From: Porphyromonadaceae bacterium UBA3318
GTDB lineage: Bacteria; Bacteroidota; Bacteroidia; Bacteroidales; Muribaculaceae
Direction of reading: 5' to 3'
NCBI GenBank assembly: GCA_002361235.1
Contig: DESI01000041.1
Coordinates: 1-21,772, forward strand
DNA: 21,772 nucleotides
The translations under genes were made by a program, and so were the position numbers. The notes under the pieces were generated by a model that saw only the letters and a program-made list of their open reading frames with translations, made no database searches and was not told where the DNA came from. Positions 1-8,829 of the stretch are shown here, one piece after another; position 1 is the stretch's first letter, and each line of letters starts with the position of its first letter.

Positions 1-69
1 CAGTTCGACTCTGCTATGGGCTACAATCAAACACAAGGTTAACAACCAACACAGACTAAAACAGCAAAG

Positions 70-324
70 ATGGCAAATCATAAATCGTCATTGAAGAGAA
101 TTCGTCAGGCAGAAAGCCGTCGCCTGGAGAATCGTTATTGGGCCAAGACCGCCCGCAACGCCGTGCGTCGCGTACGCAAAATGACCGACAAGGCCGAAGC
201 ACAGGCCGCATACAACAAGGTATCGCAGCTGCTTCAGCGTCTGGGTCGCAAGAATATCATCTCCAAGAATAAGGCAGCGAATCTGTGCAGCAGCTTGCAG
301 AAGCACGTCAACAAGCTGGGCTAA
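70..324 (+). CDS. rpsT: 30S ribosomal protein S20
   Basis: Ribosomal protein S20 binds 16S rRNA early in small-subunit assembly. The 84-residue product begins MANHKSSLKRIRQAESRR and is rich in Lys and Arg throughout, with the alternating helical pattern and the usual length (about 84-88) of bacterial S20. The ATG at 70 is preceded by an A-rich leader (aactaaaacagcaaag) rather than a Shine-Dalgarno site, as is usual in Bacteroidota. It stands alone: a strong terminator follows 20 nt after the stop and the next gene starts 118 nt downstream. Its promoter is not recognisable in the 69 nt available and may lie outside the window. Confidence 0.97.
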   Translation: MANHKSSLKRIRQAESRRLENRYWAKTARNAVRRVRKMTDKAEAQAAYNKVSQLLQRLGRKNIISKNKAANLCSSLQKHVNKLG

Positions 325-343
325 ATTCACCGTTAAGATAACA

Positions 344-389
344 GAGCCGGGCCGGCCGTCAGTTACGCTGACCGCCGGCTCGATTTTTT
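344..389 (+). terminator. Rho-independent terminator of rpsT
   Basis: GAGCCGG (344-350) pairs with CCGGCTC (375-381), with an inner stem GTCAG/CTGAC, followed by six T residues at 384-389. It separates rpsT from nadB. Confidence 0.85.
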
Positions 390-442
390 AATATGACCCA
401 CGTCGACTCACGGCATAAAGTCTGATACATAGCGATATAGTT

Positions 443-2008
443 ATGAAACGTTACGATTATTTGGTGATAGGCAGCGGCATCGCCGGCATGTCGTTCGCGC
501 TGAAGGTGGCCCGCACGGGCTCAAGCGTGGCTATTATATGCAAGACCGACCTCGAGGAGGCCAACACATTCTACGCCCAGGGCGGCGTGGCCTCGGTGAC
601 GAACCTTGAGGTGGACGATTTCGACAAGCACATCCACGACACGATGGTGGCCGGCGACTGGATTTCCGATCCCAAGGCAGTGGAGCAGGTGGTGCGCAAC
701 GCACCCGCCCAGATTCAGGAGCTGCTGTCGTGGGGCGTCGACTTCGACCGCAAGGAGGACGGCACCTTCGACCTGCACCGCGAGGGCGGACACTCCGAAT
801 TCCGCATCCTGCACCACGCCGACAACACCGGCGCCGCAATCCAGCAGGCCCTGGTGCGCCGCATACAGAACACCGATAACATCGACGTCTACGACCATCA
901 CTGCGCCGTGGAGATCATCACCCAGCACCATCTCGGCAAGGTGGTGACCCGCCGCACCCCCGACATACAGTGCTACGGCGCCTACATCCTGAACGAAGCC
1001 ACCGGCAATGTCGATACGTTCCTGGCAAAAGTGACCGTTATGGCCACGGGCGGCGTCGGAGCCGTGTACACCACAACCACCAACCCGCTGGTGGCCACCG
1101 GCGACGGCATCGCGATGGTGTACCGTGCCAAGGGAACCGTCAAGGACATGGAATTCATACAGTTCCATCCCACGGCCCTGTACCATCCCGGCGACCGTCC
1201 CAGCTTCCTCATCACCGAGGCCATGCGCGGCTACGGTGCCATACTGAAGAACATAGACGGCTCGGAATTCATGCACAAATATGACGAGCGTCTGTCGCTG
1301 GCGCCGCGCGACATCGTGGCCCGCGCCATCGACTCCGAGATGAAGTTGAACGGCACCGACCACGTCATGCTCGACGTGACGCACAAGGATCCGGAAGAAA
1401 CCAAAAAGCATTTCCCCAACATCTACGAGAAGTGCCTGTCGCTCGGCATCGACATCACCAAGGACATGATACCTGTGGCGCCGGCAGCGCACTATCTGTG
1501 CGGCGGCATTGCCGTGAACCTGAACGGCGAGTCGAGCATCAACCGCCTGTACGCCCTGGGCGAGTGTTCGTGCACCGGACTGCACGGCGGCAACCGCTTG
1601 GCCAGCAACTCGCTGATAGAGGCCGTGGTGTATGCCGACGCGGCCGCCCGTCACGCCATCGAGGCCATCAAGGGATACGACTGGCGCGACGACGTGCCCG
1701 AATGGAACGACGAGGGTACCATCCCGCATGAGGAAATGGTGCTCATCACCCAGTCGGAGAAGGAAGTGAGCCAGATCATGGCCTACTATGTGGGCATAGT
1801 GCGCAGCGACCTGCGACTGAAACGCGCCTGGAACCGCCTCGACATCCTGTATCAGGAGACCGAGGACCTGTTCCGCCGCAGCAAGCCCACGCGCCAGCTG
1901 TGCGAGCTGCGCAACATCATCAACGTGGCATATCTCGTCACGCGTCAGGCCATGGACCGCAAGGAAAGCCGCGGACTGCACTATACCATCGACTATCCAC
2001 ACAAATAA
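443..2008 (+). CDS. nadB: L-aspartate oxidase
   Basis: NadB oxidises L-aspartate to iminoaspartate, which NadA condenses to quinolinate in de novo NAD synthesis; in anaerobes fumarate can accept the electrons. The 521-residue protein has the N-terminal FAD-binding motif GSGIAGMSFA (10-19), the flavoprotein motif YAQGGVA (44-50) and HREGGHSEFRILHH (112-125). The residues corresponding to the E. coli active site are present: His242 (FHPTAL), Arg289 (APRD) and His350 (APAAHYLCGG). The GECSCTGLHGGNRLASNSL stretch (373-391) and the helical C-terminal domain with REL-like CELRNI are typical of NadB and argue against an SdhA/FrdA assignment; the true FrdA lies at 18423-20441. The length fits the family. 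NadA and NadC are not in the window. The protease gene follows after 47 nt without a terminator, so co-transcription is likely. Confidence 0.96.
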   Translation: MKRYDYLVIGSGIAGMSFALKVARTGSSVAIICKTDLEEANTFYAQGGVASVTNLEVDDFDKHIHDTMVAGDWISDPKAVEQVVRNAPAQIQELLSWGVDFDRKEDGTFDLHREGGHSEFRILHHADNTGAAIQQALVRRIQNTDNIDVYDHHCAVEIITQHHLGKVVTRRTPDIQCYGAYILNEATGNVDTFLAKVTVMATGGVGAVYTTTTNPLVATGDGIAMVYRAKGTVKDMEFIQFHPTALYHPGDRPSFLITEAMRGYGAILKNIDGSEFMHKYDERLSLAPRDIVARAIDSEMKLNGTDHVMLDVTHKDPEETKKHFPNIYEKCLSLGIDITKDMIPVAPAAHYLCGGIAVNLNGESSINRLYALGECSCTGLHGGNRLASNSLIEAVVYADAAARHAIEAIKGYDWRDDVPEWNDEGTIPHEEMVLITQSEKEVSQIMAYYVGIVRSDLRLKRAWNRLDILYQETEDLFRRSKPTRQLCELRNIINVAYLVTRQAMDRKESRGLHYTIDYPHK

Positions 2009-2055
2009 CCCCGATTCGGGATAATACATAAGGACCACCGATTGTTATATAAAAT

Positions 2056-3714
2056 ATGAAAAGGATTATCAGAGGCGCATTGTTGTGTGCCGCCATCGTG
2101 ACGGCCGGAATAGTGAGTGCGCAGAAAAGCAAGGACATGTCGGTGGCCCGCGGTCTGAACACGTTCAGCTCCATAGTCAAGGAGCTGGAGATGAACTATG
2201 TGGACACCATCAACTCGGAGACGGCATTCAAGGGCGCCATCGACGCGATGCTGCAGACGGTGGACCCGTATACCGTGTATTATCCCAAGGAGGACCGCGA
2301 GGACATCAGCCAGATGACCACCGGCGAATATGCCGGCATCGGCGCCCTGCTGCTGTATAAGGACGGCGGTACCTACGTGTCCGAGCCGTTCGAGAACAGC
2401 CCGGCTTACAAGGGAGGCCTCCGGGCCGGCGACCGGCTGCTGAAGGTGGACACCGTCGACGTGTCGAAATTCACCGTCGACAAGGTCAGCAAGCTGCTGC
2501 GCGGCCGCCCCGACACGCAGGTGCGCATCCGCGTGCAGCGCCCGTATGTTCAGGATTCCATTCTGAATTTTACCGTCACCCGCGCCAAGATACGCAACTC
2601 GTCGGTGCCTTACGCCGGCGTGTTGCCCGACAGCATCGGCTACATACGCATCACGCAGTTTATCGAGGACACCGGCAAGGATGTCCGCGCCGCCCTCGAC
2701 TCGTTCCAGGCCACGGCCCCCGGACTTAAGGGCGTGATAATCGACCTGCGCGGCAACGGCGGCGGTCTGCTGGAACAGGCCGTGGACGTGGCCTCCAACT
2801 TCGTGCCCAAAGGTACCGAAATAGTGCGCACCATCGGCCGCGACAAGGACGCCACCAAGATATACAAGACCATGCGCAAGCCCCTGTATCCCGACATGCC
2901 TGTGGCCGTGCTGACCGACGGCGGCACCGCCTCGGCCTCCGAGATATTGGCAGGCGCCATGCAGGACCTGGACCGCGGCGTCTTAGTTGGTACCCGCAGC
3001 TTCGGCAAGGGACTGGTGCAGACCACGCGTCCACTCCCTTACGGCGGCGTGCTTAAGGTGACGGTAGCCAAATACTACACCCCCTCGGGCCGGTTGATTC
3101 AGAGTCTGGACTATAAGCACCGCAATCCCGACGGATCGGCGGCGCGCGTGCCTGACTCGCTGACTCACGCCTACAAGACGCTGCACGGCCGCACCATACG
3201 CGACGGCGGCGGTCTGCAGCCCGACTCCACGGTGAACTGGAAGAAGGTGAACCGCCTGGTCTACAACGTGGTGAGCGACAACTGGTCGTGGGACTTCGCC
3301 AACAAGTTCAAGGCCACGCACCCCACCATACCCACGGCCGACAAGTTCGTGATCACCGACTCGGTTTACAACGAGTTCAAGGCGTTCATCGACCCGAAGA
3401 AGTTCAAGTACGACTCCGCGATGGAGGAAGCTACCGAGGCACTCCGCAAGGTGGCCGACGAGGAGGGATACATCAACGACGAGACCACGGCGGCGTTCGA
3501 CAGCCTCAAGAAACTGCTGACGCACAACCTGGACCGTGACCTTGACACCCACCGCAAGCATATAGAGGAATACCTGGGCGGCGAGATAGTGAGCCGCTAC
3601 TACTTCGACCGCGGACGCACGCAGTACGGCATCCGCGACGACGAGGGCGTGGACGCCGCGCGCGGCATTCTGAAGGACAAGGCTCTGTACAAACGAATAC
3701 TTTCGGGCAAATGA
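2056..3714 (+). CDS. S41 family C-terminal processing protease (Ctp/Tsp type), exported
   Basis: This is an exported serine protease of MEROPS family S41. It has a signal peptide (MKRIIRGALLCAAIVTAGIVSA, 1-22), an N-terminal helical segment, a PDZ domain at about 85-170 (EYAGIGALLL to VQRP) that recruits unfolded C-termini, and the catalytic core at about 190-345. The Ser/Lys dyad is Ser293 (GGTASASEILAG) with Lys318 (SFGKGLVQ) and Gln322; the 25- and 4-residue spacings match characterised CtpA/CtpB enzymes. A roughly 200-residue, charged, helical C-terminal extension follows (350-552), common in the larger Bacteroidota members. Its natural substrates cannot be told from sequence. The stop codon overlaps the start of mfd as ATGA, so the two are probably translationally coupled. 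Confidence 0.93.
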   Translation: MKRIIRGALLCAAIVTAGIVSAQKSKDMSVARGLNTFSSIVKELEMNYVDTINSETAFKGAIDAMLQTVDPYTVYYPKEDREDISQMTTGEYAGIGALLLYKDGGTYVSEPFENSPAYKGGLRAGDRLLKVDTVDVSKFTVDKVSKLLRGRPDTQVRIRVQRPYVQDSILNFTVTRAKIRNSSVPYAGVLPDSIGYIRITQFIEDTGKDVRAALDSFQATAPGLKGVIIDLRGNGGGLLEQAVDVASNFVPKGTEIVRTIGRDKDATKIYKTMRKPLYPDMPVAVLTDGGTASASEILAGAMQDLDRGVLVGTRSFGKGLVQTTRPLPYGGVLKVTVAKYYTPSGRLIQSLDYKHRNPDGSAARVPDSLTHAYKTLHGRTIRDGGGLQPDSTVNWKKVNRLVYNVVSDNWSWDFANKFKATHPTIPTADKFVITDSVYNEFKAFIDPKKFKYDSAMEEATEALRKVADEEGYINDETTAAFDSLKKLLTHNLDRDLDTHRKHIEEYLGGEIVSRYYFDRGRTQYGIRDDEGVDAARGILKDKALYKRILSGK

Positions 3715-6700
3715 CGCTGACGGAATGCGCGTCACAGTTCGTGACTGACTCCAAGCGGCGCGCCGCCGCAGGGATGCTGCGTAACCGTGACCTGAGACGC
3801 CTTATGTTCGCCGGACTGGCGGGGAGCGCCCCGGCGGTGTTCCTCAGCACCCTTGACCTGCCGCTCGGCGTGGTGGTATGCAACGACCTGACAGGCGCCG
3901 GCTATATGTTCAGCGACCTGACCGCCATACTCGGCCCCGACGCCGTGGCCATATTCCCCAGCGGCTACAAGCGCGACATCAAGTACGGCCAGCCCGACGG
4001 CCCGCAGCAGATACTCCGCACCGAGACGCTGGACCGCCTGCACGCCTCCAAGAGCACGCTGACATGGATTGTCACCTATCCCGAGGCACTGGCCGAACGT
4101 GTGGCCGCACCCGAGGCCATGGCGCGCGACACGCTCCGGTTCCATCCCGGCGACACCGTCAGGATCTCCGACCTGCTGCAGCGACTGCTCGACATGGGTT
4201 TCCACAAGGTGGACTATGTCTACGAGCCGGGACAATTCGCCGTCCGTGGCTCCATCTTCGACATATTCAGCTACAGCCGCGACATGCCCTATCGCTTCGA
4301 TTTCTTCGACGAGGACATAGACACCATACGCACGTTCAACATCGAGACACAGCTGTCGGAGGGGAAGGAGGACGAAGCCGTGATACTCTCGGCGCGCGCC
4401 TCGGACGCCACAGGCGGCGTGTCGCTGCTCGACACCCTCGACACGGACACCGTGCTGTTCTGCGCCGACCCGGAGTTCGTCACGACGCGTGTGGCGTCTG
4501 TTGCAGCCCAGACCTATTCCGATTCTGCGGTGATAGCCGGCGAGGGAGACCCCGACTCGATGCAGAAGGTGGTGGATCCCGACGAATTCCGCGTCCGCTT
4601 CGAGGCGATGCGCGTGGCGCAGTTCACCCCCAACCGCGAGGCAGGGGAGAACATGGCCGGACTGGCGCGGATGGTGTTCGACACCGCGCCGCAGACGCTG
4701 TATCACAAGAATTTCGACCTCATAGCCGATTCATTCGCCGACTTCTTGGTCAAGGGATACCGCATAATGGTGCTGAGCGACTCCGCGCGCCAGACCGACC
4801 GTCTGAAGGAGATATTCGAGGACCGCGGCGATGACATCGTCTTCACTCCCGTGGAGCCGACGCTTCACGAGGGCTTCATCGACCGCGGGTCGAAAAACTG
4901 CTTCTTCACCGACCATCAGATATTCGACCGCTTTCACAACTACACGCTGAAGGCCGACCGCGCCCGCAGCGGCCGCGTGGCCCTAAGTCTCAAGGAACTG
5001 AACCAGATTGAGCCGGGCGACTACATAGTGCACATAGATCACGGCATCGGCATATTCGGCGGCCTGGTAAAGACCGCGACTAACGGACATCCGCAGGAGA
5101 TGATCAAGGTGTTCTTCCAGAACAACGACCTGGTGCTGGTGTCGATTCACGCCCTGCACAAGCTGTCGAAATACCGTGGTCAGGAGGGCGCCGCGCCCAA
5201 GGTGAGCAAACTCGGCTCCGGCGCATGGCAGCGTCTGAAGGAGCGCACCAAGTCCAAGATGAAGGACATGGCGCGCGACCTGATACGCCTGTACGCCCAG
5301 CGCCGCCACGAGAAGGGGCACGCATTCCCCGCCGACAACTATCTGCAACACGAGCTTGAGGCGTCGTTCGCCTACGAGGACACGCCCGACCAGCAGAAGG
5401 CCACGGCAGCCGTCAAGGCCGACATGGAGTCGCCGCGGCCGATGGACCGCCTGGTGTGCGGCGACGTGGGATTCGGCAAGACGGAGATAGCCGTGCGCGC
5501 CGCATTCAAGGCCGCGTGCGACAACAAGCAGACCGCGCTGCTGGTGCCCACCACCGTGCTGGCCATGCAGCATTACCACACGTTCCGCGACCGCCTCAAG
5601 GATTTCCCGGTGCGCGTGGAGTTCCTGAGCCGCGCCAAGAAGGCGGCCGAGACGCGACAGATACTCGCCGACCTCAAGGCCGGCAAGATCGACATCCTCA
5701 TAGGCACGCACAAGATTATAGGGAAGCAGGTGGAGTTCAGGGACCTGGGCCTGCTGGTGATAGACGAGGAGCAGAAGTTCGGCGTGGCGGTCAAGGAGAA
5801 ACTGAAGCAGCTCAAGACCAACGTCGACACGCTGACCATGTCGGCCACGCCAATACCGCGCACGTTGCAGTTCTCGCTGATGGGCGCGCGCGACCTGTCG
5901 AACCTCAACACACCGCCGGCAAACCGCCAGCCCATCAACACCACGGTGTCCGTGCTGGACGACGACACCCTCAAGGAAGCCGTCAGCTTCGAGCTGAGCC
6001 GCGGCGGGCAGGTGTTCTTTGTTACCAATCGGATTCAGAATCTTTTCGAGCTACAGACCAAATTAGAGCGCCTGGTACCGGGTGTGCGCGTGGTGATAGC
6101 CCACGGCCAGATGCCGCCCGAGCAGATGGAGAAGGCTATCATAGACTTCTCCAACCGCGACTACGACGTGCTGCTGTCCACCACCATCATCGAGAACGGC
6201 GTGGACATGCCCAACGTGAATACCATCTTGGTCAACAACGCGCACCGTTTCGGCCTCAGCGAGCTGCATCAGCTTCGCGGCCGCGTGGGGCGATCGTCGC
6301 GCAAGGCGTTCTGCTATCTGTTCGTTCCGCCGGGCGACGCCATGACGCCTGTGGCGCGTCGCAGGCTGCAGGCCATAGAGTCGTTCTCCGAGCTTGGGAG
6401 CGGCATACACATAGCCATGCAGGACCTGGACATACGCGGCGCCGGCAACCTGCTGGGCGCCGAGCAATCGGGATTCATAGCCGACCTGGGCTACGAGGCA
6501 TATCAGCAGATACTGCGCGAGTCGGTGACGGAACTGAAGACGGAGGAATTCGGCGACGAATTCCAGGATGTGTCGGACGCAGCGACGGGCCAGGAGGAGT
6601 ATGTGAACGAGGTGACGATAGAGAGCGACCTGGAATTGCGTCTGCCGCCGGAGTATGTGCCTCAGGAGAACGAGCGCATCACGCTGTACAGGCAGCTTGA

Positions 6701-7061
6701 CAACATGGAACGGCCCGAGCAGGTCGAGGAATTCCGCGCCGAGCTGCGCGACCGTTTCGGCGCCATACCGGATGTGAGCGAGGAGCTGATCAAGGTTGTG
6801 CCGCTGCGGTTCGAGGCGAAGAAGGCGGGCATAGAGCGATTAGTGCTGAAGAACGGCCAGATGCGCGCATACTTCGTCGGAGCGGAGAACAAGGCGTATT
6901 ATCAGAGCCGCGCGTTCGGCCGCGTGCTGGAGTGGCTGCAGGGCAACCCGCGCGACACGCAGTTCCGCAAGGCCGGCGAGCGCAACCTGATAGTCATCGG
7001 CAACGTCACCACGGTCAGCCGCGCCCTCGACATCATGACCGCCATCAATGCCCAACAGTAG
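3711..7061 (+). CDS. mfd: transcription-repair coupling factor
   Basis: Mfd is a DNA translocase that pushes or removes RNA polymerase stalled at lesions and recruits UvrA. The 1116-residue product is close to the family length of about 1150. Its order is: a UvrB-like N-terminal module (about 25-330), the RNA polymerase interacting domain (about 430-490, beginning PGDYIVHIDHGIGIFGG), SF2 translocase lobes with Walker A GDVGFGKTE (584-592), DEEQ box (685-688), motif III SATPIPRT (711-718) and motif VI QLRGRVGR (854-861), the translocation motif around MQDLDIRGAGNLLG (903-916), and the C-terminal UvrA-binding TRCF domain (about 965-1110). The ATG at 3711 overlaps the preceding stop as ATGA. Its TAG stop (7059-7061) is also the first three bases of a dispersed repeat that occurs again after mscL. 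A hairpin terminator lies about 150 nt downstream. Confidence 0.97.
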   Translation: MTLTECASQFVTDSKRRAAAGMLRNRDLRRLMFAGLAGSAPAVFLSTLDLPLGVVVCNDLTGAGYMFSDLTAILGPDAVAIFPSGYKRDIKYGQPDGPQQILRTETLDRLHASKSTLTWIVTYPEALAERVAAPEAMARDTLRFHPGDTVRISDLLQRLLDMGFHKVDYVYEPGQFAVRGSIFDIFSYSRDMPYRFDFFDEDIDTIRTFNIETQLSEGKEDEAVILSARASDATGGVSLLDTLDTDTVLFCADPEFVTTRVASVAAQTYSDSAVIAGEGDPDSMQKVVDPDEFRVRFEAMRVAQFTPNREAGENMAGLARMVFDTAPQTLYHKNFDLIADSFADFLVKGYRIMVLSDSARQTDRLKEIFEDRGDDIVFTPVEPTLHEGFIDRGSKNCFFTDHQIFDRFHNYTLKADRARSGRVALSLKELNQIEPGDYIVHIDHGIGIFGGLVKTATNGHPQEMIKVFFQNNDLVLVSIHALHKLSKYRGQEGAAPKVSKLGSGAWQRLKERTKSKMKDMARDLIRLYAQRRHEKGHAFPADNYLQHELEASFAYEDTPDQQKATAAVKADMESPRPMDRLVCGDVGFGKTEIAVRAAFKAACDNKQTALLVPTTVLAMQHYHTFRDRLKDFPVRVEFLSRAKKAAETRQILADLKAGKIDILIGTHKIIGKQVEFRDLGLLVIDEEQKFGVAVKEKLKQLKTNVDTLTMSATPIPRTLQFSLMGARDLSNLNTPPANRQPINTTVSVLDDDTLKEAVSFELSRGGQVFFVTNRIQNLFELQTKLERLVPGVRVVIAHGQMPPEQMEKAIIDFSNRDYDVLLSTTIIENGVDMPNVNTILVNNAHRFGLSELHQLRGRVGRSSRKAFCYLFVPPGDAMTPVARRRLQAIESFSELGSGIHIAMQDLDIRGAGNLLGAEQSGFIADLGYEAYQQILRESVTELKTEEFGDEFQDVSDAATGQEEYVNEVTIESDLELRLPPEYVPQENERITLYRQLDNMERPEQVEEFRAELRDRFGAIPDVSEELIKVVPLRFEAKKAGIERLVLKNGQMRAYFVGAENKAYYQSRAFGRVLEWLQGNPRDTQFRKAGERNLIVIGNVTTVSRALDIMTAINAQQ

Positions 7062-7201
7062 ACAGAAGGACAGCTATTTGTTTTAGACAGGAGAACAGGA
7101 GAAACAGGAGAGACAATCAATAGAATCTCCTGTTTCTCCTGTTCTCCTGTCTAAAAAAATATATAAATCTCCTGTCTAACAATATATAGTTCTCCTGTCT
7201 A
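7059..7201. repeat. dispersed TAGACAGGAGAAC-type repeat with a 31-bp perfect hairpin (copy 1)
   Basis: A 31-nt arm at 7081-7111 is perfectly complementary to 7126-7156 with a 14-nt loop. Outside the hairpin the left flank carries another TAGACAGaAGgAC (7059-7071). The right flank carries two more (T/A)TCTCCTGTCTA boxes (7167-7178, 7190-7201) after the one in the arm (7142-7153), at spacings of 25 and 23 nt. The segment 7059-7096 matches the reverse complement of 9374-9411 at 35 of 38 positions. It begins inside the stop codon of mfd. It is noncoding; function unknown. Confidence 0.85.
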
Positions 7202-7209
7202 TAAACGGG

Positions 7210-7239
7210 AAAAGGCTTCGCCGGATGGCGAAGCCTTTT
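7210..7239. terminator. bidirectional terminator between mfd and gap
   Basis: A perfect 13-bp stem AAAAGGCTTCGCC (7210-7222) / GGCGAAGCCTTTT (7227-7239) has a 4-nt GGAT loop, with A-rich and T-rich ends so that it can stop transcripts from both converging genes. The gap stop codon is 19 nt away. A near copy follows mscL. Confidence 0.85.
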
Positions 7240-7258
7240 GTTACGATGTGAACGGGGA

Positions 7259-8266
7259 TTAGCCGTTAACCTTCTTCATGTGGGCGATGAGGTCGAGCAC
7301 CTTGTTGGAGTAGCCGATCTCGTTGTCATACCAGCTGATCACCTTGACGAACTTGTCGGTCAAGTAAACGCCGGCGTTAGCGTCGAAGATGGAGGTCAGG
7401 GGGCAGCCCAGGAAGTCGGAGCTAACCACAGCGTCCTCGGTGTAGCCGAGCACTCCCTTCAGGTAGGTCTCGGAAGCCTCCTTCATGGCAGCGCAGATAT
7501 CCTCTTTGGTAGCGGGCTTAGCCAGGTTGGCGGTCAGGTCGACAACAGATACGTCCAGAGTGGGGACACGCATGGAGATACCTGTCAGCTTGCCGTTCAG
7601 CTCGGGGATAACCTTGCCGACAGCCTTGGCGGCACCTGTGGTGGAGGGGATGATGTTGCCGGAAGCGGCACGGCCACCACGCCAGTCCTTCATCGAGGGA
7701 CCGTCAACAGTCTTCTGTGTGGCTGTTGTGGAGTGAACGGTAGTCATCAGACCCTCAACGATGCCGAACTTGTCGTTCAGAACCTTGGCGATGGGAGCGA
7801 GACAGTTGGTGGTGCAGGAAGCGTTCGAAACGAACTGCTGGCCGGCGTATGTGTTCTCGTTGACACCAACTACGAACATGGGAGTAGCGTCCTTGGAGGG
7901 AGCCGACATAACAACATACTTGGCACCTGCCTCGATGTGAGCCTGAGCCTTCTCCTGAGTCAGGAACAGACCTGTGGACTCTACAACGTACTCAGCACCT
8001 ACAGCACCCCAGTTGATCTCCTTCGGGTCGCGGCATGCGGTAACGCGGATGTGCTTGCCGTTTACGATCAGCTCGTTCTTCTCCATGTCAGCCTCTACGG
8101 TGCCATCGAAACGTCCGTGCATCGTGTCGTACTTCAGCATATAGGCCATGTAGTCTACAGGGAGAAGGTCGTTGATTGCCACTACTTCGAGGTCATCGCG
8201 CTTTGTGCTGGCGCGGAATACGAAACGGCCGATACGACCGAATCCGTTAATACCAATCTTTGTCAT
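7259..8266 (-). CDS. gap: glyceraldehyde-3-phosphate dehydrogenase, type I
   Basis: This glycolytic enzyme oxidises and phosphorylates glyceraldehyde-3-phosphate to 1,3-bisphosphoglycerate using NAD+. The 335-residue protein has the Rossmann motif INGFGRIGR (6-14), Asp33 at the end of the second strand as in NAD-dependent enzymes, and the catalytic Cys151 in the signature SNASCTTNCLAPI with His178 (TTVHS) as the base. The length matches the classical tetrameric GapA. It is monocistronic: convergent with mfd through a shared terminator and divergent from mscL across a 646-nt spacer. The 5' leader is AT-rich (8267-8340). Confidence 0.97.
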   Translation of the reverse strand: MTKIGINGFGRIGRFVFRASTKRDDLEVVAINDLLPVDYMAYMLKYDTMHGRFDGTVEADMEKNELIVNGKHIRVTACRDPKEINWGAVGAEYVVESTGLFLTQEKAQAHIEAGAKYVVMSAPSKDATPMFVVGVNENTYAGQQFVSNASCTTNCLAPIAKVLNDKFGIVEGLMTTVHSTTATQKTVDGPSMKDWRGGRAASGNIIPSTTGAAKAVGKVIPELNGKLTGISMRVPTLDVSVVDLTANLAKPATKEDICAAMKEASETYLKGVLGYTEDAVVSSDFLGCPLTSIFDANAGVYLTDKFVKVISWYDNEIGYSNKVLDLIAHMKKVNG

Positions 8267-8419
8267 TGCTTGGTGTATTTAAAATTTGGGTTGATTTGTA
8301 TTTTGTTTATATTTGGGTTTTAATCCTTAATCTTGTTTTGTCAGAGTCCTCAGAGCCATCTGATACACTCCTGCTAATATTAAAATGCCTTCATTGCTGA
8401 TAGGTTGCCTTTTAGATTG

Positions 8420-8427
8420 CAAAATTA
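8420..8427 (-). promoter_or_regulatory. possible -7 element of the gap promoter
   Basis: On the minus strand this reads TAATTTTG, matching the Bacteroidota -7 pattern TAnnTTTG, about 155 nt upstream of the gap start. The only nearby TTTG (8440-8443) is 12 nt away rather than the usual 19-21, so the -33 box is unsatisfactory and the call is weak. Confidence 0.35.
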
Positions 8428-8579
8428 AGAAATTTTTCGCAAATTTGCCGTATGTTTAGACAATTAATTGCAGCCTTGATTAAAATTAACAATCCCGGCC
8501 CCCAATCGTTATAACTTATGTCAGGTATCGGGCAGTACAGAGACCATGGTCTCCGACCAAGCTGTCGGGTATATGCCTT

Positions 8580-8629
8580 ACCCCACGAAGGGTGTGCGGT
8601 CGCTTCGCTCCCTTCACCCATCGTGGGGT
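8580..8629. repeat. local hairpin inside the left arm of the inverted element
   Basis: ACCCCACGA (8580-8588) pairs with TCGTGGGGT (8621-8629); inside it GAAGGG can pair with CCCTTC around the tgtgcggtcgcttcgct loop. This folding competes with long-range pairing of the two 116-nt arms. Confidence 0.7.
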
Positions 8630-8779
8630 TATTGAGAAACAGCCTCTCCGAGGCAGGTTTCGGGATCTGACATCCGGTATCTGCTTCTATCCAGCGTGCC
8701 GGACCAGTCTCATTGCCTTACCGGGATTGGTGGATGCAAATGAGTGCCGGTCTTGCCTCGGAGAGGCTGTTTCTCATTA

Positions 8780-8829
8780 ACCCCACGATGGACGGGGACA
8801 GCATCAGCTGGCACCGGCCTTCGTGGGGT
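8780..8829. repeat. local hairpin inside the right arm of the inverted element
   Basis: The same ACCCCACGA (8780-8788) / TCGTGGGGT (8821-8829) pairing recurs in the right arm with an unrelated interior sequence. The stem is conserved while the loop is not. Confidence 0.7.

Noticed and set aside
443..2008. Possible second SdhA/FrdA flavoprotein
   Set aside because: The HREGGHSEFRILHH and LHGGNRLASNSL motifs and the length are those of L-aspartate oxidase.
521..2038. 505-codon open frame antisense to nadB
   Set aside because: It is the mirror of a GC-rich coding gene; the product has no recognisable domain and nadB on the other strand is certain.
7142..7201. CRISPR-like array of TCTCCTGTCTA boxes
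   Set aside because: Units are 11-12 nt with gaps of 11-14 nt, far shorter than CRISPR repeats and spacers, and no cas genes are present.
7238..8323. 361-codon open frame antisense to gap
   Set aside because: It overlaps the whole gap gene and its terminator on the opposite strand; gap has all active-site motifs.
8592..8780. Small open frame inside the inverted element
   Set aside because: It runs through the palindromic arm and loop, has no domain, and ends within the other arm; probably chance.
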